Shown here in pieces: positions 21,529 to 26,747 of a DNA stretch of 26,747 bases. The DNA comes from a virus: IMG/VR virus record IMGVR_UViG_3300028883_001011, positions 1 through 26,747 of that record; one strand, given 5' to 3'. The notes beneath the pieces were generated by a model, which searched no databases, was not told the origin of the DNA, and was given only the letters and a program-made list of their open reading frames with translations. Numbering within the stretch: the first letter of the stretch is position 1; the number at the start of each line of letters is the position of its first letter. A program made the position numbers and the translations under genes.

Positions 21529-22479
21529 TCAGGTCGTGATATTGCTCATCAGGTAGCCGCACTCGGTCGAGATAAACTCCTCATCCGTGTCGTGCCGCAC
21601 TCGAATCACATCCCCGCGAACCGTCTCATCCCGGTAGGATTCCACGACCGTGTTGGTCGGTGATTCCCGGGTCCAGAGGAACGTCCGGCCGAGTTCCGGT
21701 TCGACGCCCAGCATAGGACTGTCGCTGATCCGGCAAAGCATCGCGTATTCGTTGCTCCAGATTGCCGAGAGCGATGCATCCTGGCCCTTCTTGGCCCCGT
21801 TGAATAGCGAGCCGCCCACCAGGATCTGATCGACCCCGAACGCCTGGGCCAGCAACGGCACCGCGATGTCGCCCCGCTGCACGGCCGGTGTCGTGTACTT
21901 GATCCGGTCGATGATCTGATCACACAGGCCCAAGTCAAGAAACGTGCTATAGCTGATGATCAGCGTGTTCGGCTCGACGCCGATCACATCGTGGATCGCT
22001 TTCCGACCAGCCTTGACGTCATCGATGGGGACGGCATTCTCATGGTCGTCCCACTCATTGGTCACGGCATGGGCGGTGAAGTTCGACTCGTTGAAGACCA
22101 TATTGGCGACGCGCTTCTCCTGCCCGCGCAGAATGATCTTGAGCGCCCGGATGCCCGCCATGGCCTCGGCGTCGAAGTACCGCTGGTAGAGGTTGACCTC
22201 GCGGTCGTCTACGGGTTCCTCCCAGCCGTTCTCTTCCGTGGCGAATGTGTCCCACTGCCATTCCCAGTCGCTACGCTGGTAATGGCCGCGAGCCGAGCGT
22301 TTCGTATTCGGTGTCGAGAACATTACCTCGGGCGGGATGACGGGGTATTGGCCGGTCTGCTCGTCCGTCCGAAACAGCGGCAGCACGCGCAGGCCGATGA
22401 ATACGTTGACCGGGTCCACCGCCTCGTAAATCACGGCCCGCAGATCGGGCCGCTCAGCGGCTGTTGATGGTCTTGGCAT
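21529..22479 (-). CDS. major capsid protein
   Basis: The product has 316 residues, usual for HK97-fold capsids. It begins MPRPSTAAERPDLRAVIYEA, has a charged region with YDEDF-like elements (about 60-100, RSDWEWQWDTFATEENGWEE), then VANMVFNESNF, a helix-rich middle (AGRKAIHDVIGVEPNTLIIS) typical of the P-domain region, and a beta-rich C-terminal part with GGSLFNGAKKGQDASLSAIW and LGRTFLWTRE. Position after the protease and decoration genes agrees. The identification rests on position, length and these general features. Confidence 0.8.
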   Translation of the reverse strand: MPRPSTAAERPDLRAVIYEAVDPVNVFIGLRVLPLFRTDEQTGQYPVIPPEVMFSTPNTKRSARGHYQRSDWEWQWDTFATEENGWEEPVDDREVNLYQRYFDAEAMAGIRALKIILRGQEKRVANMVFNESNFTAHAVTNEWDDHENAVPIDDVKAGRKAIHDVIGVEPNTLIISYSTFLDLGLCDQIIDRIKYTTPAVQRGDIAVPLLAQAFGVDQILVGGSLFNGAKKGQDASLSAIWSNEYAMLCRISDSPMLGVEPELGRTFLWTRESPTNTVVESYRDETVRGDVIRVRHDTDEEFISTECGYLMSNITT

Positions 22480-22523
22480 GGATGTTACTCCTTCTCTGCA
22501 GAGATTACCTGGTGGTCACTGGA

Positions 22524-22862
22524 TCACGACGTCAGGAGACACTCGATGATGTCCCCGTCGGCCGTGGCCTCATCGAGGGCAGCCCCTCTGGCGGTGGTAC
22601 CGCTGCCTTCGACCTTGCCGTCGGCCGCGGGATAGACGGCTGCTCCGGCCGTAATCGCCCCAGCCGCTGCGACCTCGAATGTGCCGCCGGCATTGATGAG
22701 GCGAACCGTGATATCTTCACCCAATGCCGCGCGGAACTCGGTCACGCCGATGGCCTCTTCCTCATCGCCGGCGTACACTACACTGGTGCCGGAAAGCTTG
22801 ACACGCCGGCGGGGCTCCAGAGCCGCACCGGCCGGGAATGTTCGTTTCGATCCTTCGATCAT
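22524..22862 (-). CDS. capsid decoration protein, DUF2190-like
   Basis: The product has 112 residues. It has the sequence pattern of small DUF2190-like capsid-associated proteins: RRRVKLSGTSVVYAGDEEEA, then GVTEFRAALGEDITVRLINA, EVAAAGAITAGAAVYPAADG and RGAALDEATADGDIIECLL. These proteins (compare lambda gpD and relatives) sit on the three-fold axes and stabilise the expanded shell. It is directly upstream of the major capsid gene in transcription order, the usual place. Confidence 0.8.
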   Translation of the reverse strand: MIEGSKRTFPAGAALEPRRRVKLSGTSVVYAGDEEEAIGVTEFRAALGEDITVRLINAGGTFEVAAAGAITAGAAVYPAADGKVEGSGTTARGAALDEATADGDIIECLLTS

Positions 22863-22876
22863 GATGAATGTCCTTT

Positions 22877-23038
22877 CTACGCCTTCAGTGGCTGCTCTTC
22901 ACCCTTGGGTGTCTTGGCGGCCTTCTTGACATTAGCCATATTCGCCGTCAGCCGCGTGCCGCACTTGCGGCAGTTCTTCCGCTTACCTTCGACGACCACC
23001 CGCTCGGTACCACACTGAGGGCATTTAACGCGTGCCAT
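22877..23038 (-). CDS. small zinc-ribbon protein (Com-like)
   Basis: The product has 53 residues from the ATG at 23038, preceded by AAAGGA; the frame is open 51 bases further but that part overlaps the protease gene. The sequence MARVKCPQCGTERVVVEGKR followed by KNCRKCG contains two CxxC pairs (CPQC, CRKC), a rubredoxin-like zinc ribbon. The C-terminus is Lys-rich. Mu Com is a comparable small zinc protein that controls translation of a phage gene, but I do not claim the same role. It sits between the protease-scaffold and decoration genes. Confidence 0.6.
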   Translation of the reverse strand: MARVKCPQCGTERVVVEGKRKNCRKCGTRLTANMANVKKAAKTPKGEEQPLKA

Positions 23039-23085
23039 GTTTGTCCTTTCGATTTGTTGTTGAACTGGTTGGAGAGGCCTGCCGG

Positions 23086-24174
23086 TCACTCACCATCCTG
23101 TATCTTGGCGTGCAGATCCGGGTACAGGTCCACGCACTTGCGGACGGCCTCGGCTTCGCTGACCTTGAACTCAGCCTGGTGGGCCTTGACCGCCTCCATG
23201 AACGTGACGGGGCCGCTCTCCTGAACCTCCGGGGCCGGTTGTTCGATGAACTCCTGTGTCGCCTTATCCCGCTGAGGCTTGGCCCCGACGGCGGGTGGTT
23301 TGGCGAGTTGCTCCCGGGCAGCCTTCAATTGCGTGGTCAAACGGCCGTTCGCCTCCCGCAAGGCCCAGGATTCGTCCCGCCCTTCGGCAAACGCCGTGAC
23401 CAGAAGCTCCCTGTCCTCACCACAGGTCTCCTTCAGGGCCGCAAAGCGGTTCTTCTCGGCCTGTAAGCCCTCCACCCTGCCCGCCTCAAAGACGGCCTGA
23501 TAGACCTCACTGTGCTCGGCCTTGAGCGATTCGGCCGTCAGGACTGTCGCCTGATTCTCATCTGTCATCGTGATGTCCTTTCCGATCACTGAAAACTGGA
23601 CTTGTTGCCTGTCGTTATCCGCAAATGCGGTTGATCTCGTGTTGGGCACGGCCCCGAAGACACACATGCTGACCTCGTCGATCAGGGCCTTGCGAAAGAC
23701 GGCCCCCGGCCCCTTGAGCGTGTGGCCGTTGACCTTGACGCTGGCACCCTCCATGACTCGCTCAATGACCCTGGGTACCAGCGACAGCGAGGCCTGCATG
23801 GGGAAGCCGTCCTGCATGTCCCCTCGAAGTTGCTGGGCGTCGGGATTGCCCAGGAACCGTCCTTCGAAAGTCACCTTTCGGCCGATTTCTTGCTTCGTCG
23901 TGACGCCGAGACGTGAATTGGTCCAGTGCGAATCGAGCACCGGCAGCGGCTCCGACGCGAATGCCAGGCCCTCCAAATCAAACGCCAGGTTGCCCCAATA
24001 CCAGTGGTTCGGAATCACTCGCCCGTCATAGGCCTCGATGTGGAAGCGATTCTCGTCGTCGCCCTCGCCGGCAGCAAACTGGACACCGCCCTGCCGTGCA
24101 AACACGCAGGCATCCCTTGGTGCCGTTGTCTCACCGGTAAACCGTTTGGCCACCTCAGCCATTGTCTGTGGCAT
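23086..24174 (-). CDS. prohead protease fused to scaffold domain
   Basis: The product has 362 residues. Residues about 20-200 form the protease: VRV-type strands (RVIPNHWYWGNLAFDLEGL), a His in LPVLDSHWTNSRLG (about 82), a Ser-containing PMQASLSLVPRVIE (about 126-134), and KALIDEVSMCVFGAVPNTRS, following the U35/U9-type prohead protease layout. The last 160 residues are a helical, Glu/Lys/Gln-rich region with an SLKAEHSEVYQAVFEAGRVE pattern ending in a charged tail, like an internal scaffold. Such fusions mature the capsid and remove themselves. The ATG has AAGGAG upstream, and its start overlaps the portal gene by 20 bases. Confidence 0.75.
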   Translation of the reverse strand: MPQTMAEVAKRFTGETTAPRDACVFARQGGVQFAAGEGDDENRFHIEAYDGRVIPNHWYWGNLAFDLEGLAFASEPLPVLDSHWTNSRLGVTTKQEIGRKVTFEGRFLGNPDAQQLRGDMQDGFPMQASLSLVPRVIERVMEGASVKVNGHTLKGPGAVFRKALIDEVSMCVFGAVPNTRSTAFADNDRQQVQFSVIGKDITMTDENQATVLTAESLKAEHSEVYQAVFEAGRVEGLQAEKNRFAALKETCGEDRELLVTAFAEGRDESWALREANGRLTTQLKAAREQLAKPPAVGAKPQRDKATQEFIEQPAPEVQESGPVTFMEAVKAHQAEFKVSEAEAVRKCVDLYPDLHAKIQDGE

Positions 24175-25639
24175 CGCCTGACTCCTTCCCGTCCTCGGTC
24201 ACTTGGCCTTGATCCGCTGCCACAAGTCCCTCTTGTTGCTCAATCTTCTGCTCCCGAACCCGCTCACGGACCACATCGCGGTAGTCTCGGCCGGACCGCG
24301 CACAGATTGCCGTGCGCGTATTCGTGCCGTTCTCCAAATCCACCTTGTCCGACATGGCCTCCTTATATGGGTCCACGTAGGGCCAGCGTTTGCAGATCAC
24401 CTCGTGAGCAAACGCATCGTCCCTGGGAGATAGATCGCCGCGAGCGATCCACTGCGAAACCTTCCATCGCCAGATCCGGCTGACCAACGGCTTGATGACC
24501 AGATTCTGCTCGTCCTTCCAGTTGTCCCACGCCTCCTGGTAAGCGATCCGGGCATTCATGAACGTGGCCCCCGAATAGTCGAGCGTCGCCAACATCAATG
24601 GCATGCACATCGGCCGACAGATGAACATCAGGCACCGCAGAACAAACCGGTCGAACTCCGAGTTGGGCCGCTGGGCGGCAATCGCCTTGGCGTCCTCGCC
24701 CGGCGCGCACTCGTAGATCAACCCCGGTCCGAGTTTCTCCTGCTTGAACCCTGCGGCACCGGTGGCCGTGGACGCTTGGTTCGGCCGGACCGCTGGCAGC
24801 ATCCCTTCGGGGAATCGTTTCGTCAGGGCCATTACGAACAGCGCGTTAACGTGGGCCGCGACCAGTTCGGCGTCGGCGTAGCGGGTCAACTTGTCAATCC
24901 AGTCGATCGCACTGGTCAACACGGGCTCACCCCGCGTGTAGCTGACGCGGTCGGGATTGAACACATGGTGCACGTGCTCGGTCGTCAGCCACCGGTAGGA
25001 ATCGCCCTTGATAAAACCCCACCGGTCCGCGTAGCCGATGTAATAACCAATCACCCGACCATCCGTCTTGCGGGCGGCCACGCCATTGATCACATCGTAA
25101 TGCTGGGCCGCTGGCAGTCCGTGCGGCGTACCGCACTGCTCGCCTTCAACGAGCCAAAGGTGCTCCGGGCCAAACACCATCAAGTCGTCGCCGTCCCGGC
25201 GATAGGACTGATACGCCAGCTTCAACAGCGTATGAAAGTTGAACCGCCCCGTGACGTCGCACGGCCGGTCGATCATCTCTTCTTTCCACAGCCGCTCGGC
25301 CGTCTGGTTCCATGCCTCGTCGACCGTCCGAGACTCGACCTTGGTCTCAGAACCCACGACGCCCTTGGTCTCCGTCGCGAGCAGGCCCTTGATCAGCGGA
25401 TTGTTCCGCCCCATATCCCGGCAGATCTCCCGCAGCCGTGACAGCGCTGATTCTGTCAGATGGGCGTCACCCGATCCCGATAGACCGCTCCGAGGCTTCC
25501 GCGTCCGCGACCCATCGAGCGCATCGTAGGCGAACCGGTACGCCCGCCGCAAATACGCTCGCCTGGGCGAAACCGCCAGCGTCAGCCGATCCACGCTGTC
25601 CGCCAACTTCCGCTGCCACTTCGTGAGCAGTGCCCGCAT
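24155..25639 (-). CDS. portal protein, lambda gpB type
   Basis: The product has 494 residues, near usual for this family. Segments typical of lambda-type portals are visible: an N-terminal YRFAYDALDGSRTRKPRSGL, RDMGRNNPLIKGLLATETKG, NFHTLLKLAYQSYRRDGDDL, HVHHVFNPDRVSYTRGEPVL with a PxL motif (portal wing), LGPGLIYECAPGEDAKAIAA and the clip/stem region with DYSGATFMNARIAYQEAWDN. The charged C-terminus (DYRDVVRERVREQKIEQQEG) is common. A dodecameric ring of this protein forms the DNA entry channel and docks the terminase. The ATG overlaps the preceding stop by one base. Confidence 0.92.
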   Translation of the reverse strand: MRALLTKWQRKLADSVDRLTLAVSPRRAYLRRAYRFAYDALDGSRTRKPRSGLSGSGDAHLTESALSRLREICRDMGRNNPLIKGLLATETKGVVGSETKVESRTVDEAWNQTAERLWKEEMIDRPCDVTGRFNFHTLLKLAYQSYRRDGDDLMVFGPEHLWLVEGEQCGTPHGLPAAQHYDVINGVAARKTDGRVIGYYIGYADRWGFIKGDSYRWLTTEHVHHVFNPDRVSYTRGEPVLTSAIDWIDKLTRYADAELVAAHVNALFVMALTKRFPEGMLPAVRPNQASTATGAAGFKQEKLGPGLIYECAPGEDAKAIAAQRPNSEFDRFVLRCLMFICRPMCMPLMLATLDYSGATFMNARIAYQEAWDNWKDEQNLVIKPLVSRIWRWKVSQWIARGDLSPRDDAFAHEVICKRWPYVDPYKEAMSDKVDLENGTNTRTAICARSGRDYRDVVRERVREQKIEQQEGLVAADQGQVTEDGKESGDATDNG

Positions 25640-25842
25640 CAGTCCGCCACCTCCAGGGCTCGAACACGTCCCCCGGTCGCGAACCTGATTCGTAGCTCCA
25701 AATCCTCCTTCATCTGGCGCAACTCGTCTAGTCTCAGGTTCGTCTTCGACCGTCCGTCCGGGGCCGTCGACGACTGAGCCTGCAGTGTCCGCTCAATCGC
25801 GTCGTCTACAATCTGCAGTTGTTCTGCCAAACTCAGTGCCAT
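25639..25842 (-). CDS. gpW-like head-tail joining protein
   Basis: The product has 67 residues from the ATG at 25842; a TTG 33 bases upstream was not preferred. It begins MALSLAEQLQIVDDAIERTL, has an exposed turn (STAPDGRSKTNLRLDELRQM) and a final helix (EDLELRIRFATG). The two-helix plan with a short basic segment and its place immediately before the portal gene agree with gpW-type joining proteins. No terminase gene precedes it in the window. The first gene of this structural operon may be here, since no open frame in this direction continues upstream for about 220 bases. Confidence 0.65.
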   Translation of the reverse strand: MALSLAEQLQIVDDAIERTLQAQSSTAPDGRSKTNLRLDELRQMKEDLELRIRFATGGRVRALEVAD

Positions 25843-26066
25843 GAGCCCAAGATATGGGCTGGCCTTGGAATTCAAAGTGGTGGATTACCAGGGATTGGTA
25901 AGAAGGGGAAGAAATGTTCGCAAGGCGGCTGAGGACTCCGTCCGACTGGACGGCCTGTAGCGCCCGCTTGGGGGCGAGGCTTGGATTGTGGAGCTGCTCG
26001 GTCATACTGGCTGATGCTGTCAGTAGACTGGCGGCCATGGTGATGAGCAGCGTGCCATTCCTCGTG
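25843..26066. other. non-coding gap between phage operon and methyltransferase
   Basis: No convincing gene, tRNA or attachment core is seen. An open - strand frame (25793-26038) overlaps the gpW-like gene in another frame and looks like a shadow. The phage operon promoter should lie here, but no clear box pair is visible. Confidence 0.35.
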
Positions 26067-26747
26067 TCAGATGCAGTCGGTGTCTTTCGCGTTGATCAGA
26101 AGCATGGAACATGCCAGAAGAAATGGGTTGGTATTTTCGTGTCGCTCCATGCGCTCGACACACAGCGGTAACCCGGCCTCTTCGATAATTTCCTCATAAT
26201 CTCGCAGAGGGTCCCATACGATCACGCCTGCCGGGAACCCAACGGTCCGGGCCGTCTCGGCGATCAGTTCCTGCCACTTCCGCGTCATGGCTTCCCGTGA
26301 GCGACAGTAATCAAATACAGCAATCCTGGCTCCCGGCTTGGTTACCCTTACAACCTCCGAGAGGACCAGCTCTGGATCGGGAGCAACACACAGCACAAAG
26401 CTCTCAAGGGCAGCATCGAAACTGTCATTGCCGAAGGTCATGCTTGCTGCGTCCATCTCGCGTAGCTCAATCTCGTTGTGATCCAGCGCGTCTCGTTTCT
26501 CCTGGGCCATCGCCAGCATCTCCGGCGTGAAGTCGATTCCCGTCACGCGGGCATCCTCCGGATAATAGGCCAGATTTCTGCCAGTGCCCACCCCTACCTC
26601 GAGCACGTGCTGTGATGACTCTAGAGCCAATTCACCGATCAACTTGCGGCGGTCAAATTCCCAGTACTCTGCCATCACCTGTTCGTAGCGTGACGCCCCC
26701 ATTCCATAGACGTGCCTGATGGTAGAGGCGGTAATCTCGTGATTCAT
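26067..26747 (-). CDS. class I SAM-dependent methyltransferase
   Basis: The product has 226 residues. Motif I is VLEVGVGTGRN (about 48-58), the acidic loop DARVTGIDFTPEML follows, then EMDAASMTFGNDSFDAALES and LSEVVRVTKPGARIAVFDYC, the order of motifs I to III in UbiE/Methyltransf_11 proteins. The first 40 residues, with YGMGASRYEQVMAEYWEFDR, are like quinone or phospholipid methyltransferases. The window ends at its ATG, so the upstream region cannot be judged. The substrate is unknown. It lies at the position where a terminase is expected if the phage block continues, or marks host DNA beyond the prophage. Confidence 0.8.
   Translation of the reverse strand: MNHEITASTIRHVYGMGASRYEQVMAEYWEFDRRKLIGELALESSQHVLEVGVGTGRNLAYYPEDARVTGIDFTPEMLAMAQEKRDALDHNEIELREMDAASMTFGNDSFDAALESFVLCVAPDPELVLSEVVRVTKPGARIAVFDYCRSREAMTRKWQELIAETARTVGFPAGVIVWDPLRDYEEIIEEAGLPLCVERMERHENTNPFLLACSMLLINAKDTDCI

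Noticed and set aside
25793-26038. Open - strand frame of 81 residues next to the phage operon
   Set aside because: It overlaps the gpW-like gene in another frame, has no ribosome site and no motif; possibly the remnant of something but not supportable.
1-26747. tRNA genes, rRNA or CRISPR arrays
   Set aside because: No tRNA-like cloverleaf with a T-loop motif and no regularly spaced direct repeats were seen on either strand.

Overview
This is bacterial DNA, moderately GC-rich, with ordinary Shine-Dalgarno sites and ATG starts. The sequence does not fix the host: nothing in the window is a taxonomic marker. Three blocks are visible: two virus-derived blocks reading towards each other, with an accessory island between them.

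Block 1 (1-5319, + strand) is a string of small, tightly packed genes. It holds four very small single-pass membrane proteins (one of only 28 residues), a beta-rich virion-like protein, a pectate-lyase-type spike, a two-pass membrane protein, a 43-residue Lys/Arg-rich peptide and a lipoprotein. The pattern fits the virion and membrane genes of a small, possibly tailless membrane-containing phage, but no capsid protein or packaging ATPase lies inside the window, so this is inference. A sigma70-type promoter at 4752-4780 leads into about 200 nt of stacked perfect hairpins, a candidate structured RNA. A tyrosine integrase (5392-6399, - strand) closes the block.

Block 2 (6400-10746) is an accessory island. 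It carries an unrecognised gene, a Phd/YefM-RelE toxin-antitoxin pair under a GTAC-box operator, and on the - strand an integron-type gene cassette. The cassette has a 66-bp attC site whose 5' half-site GCTGCTAAC is the exact reverse complement of the cassette's own left boundary GTTAGCAGC. It encodes a stand-alone proteasome/HslV-like Ntn hydrolase with predicted Thr1/Asp17/Lys residues. An AbiGi-like phage-defence gene starts directly after the attC junction. A 49-aa ORF inside a 28-bp palindrome precedes the cassette. These - strand genes may form one small defence operon ending at the terminator near 8747-8780. No integron integrase is present, so this is a lone cassette site.

Block 3 (10719-25842, - strand) is a siphovirus structural operon read from right to left: gpW-like joining protein, portal, protease-scaffold fusion, zinc-ribbon protein, decoration protein, major capsid protein, head-tail connectors, tail tube, a G/GT tail chaperone pair with an in-frame A AAA AAC slippery heptamer, tape measure, and a tail tip resembling the last genes of gene transfer agents. 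It ends at a strong terminator. No terminase, lysis, replication or repressor gene is seen in the window. A class I methyltransferase (26067-26747) sits where a terminase would be expected.
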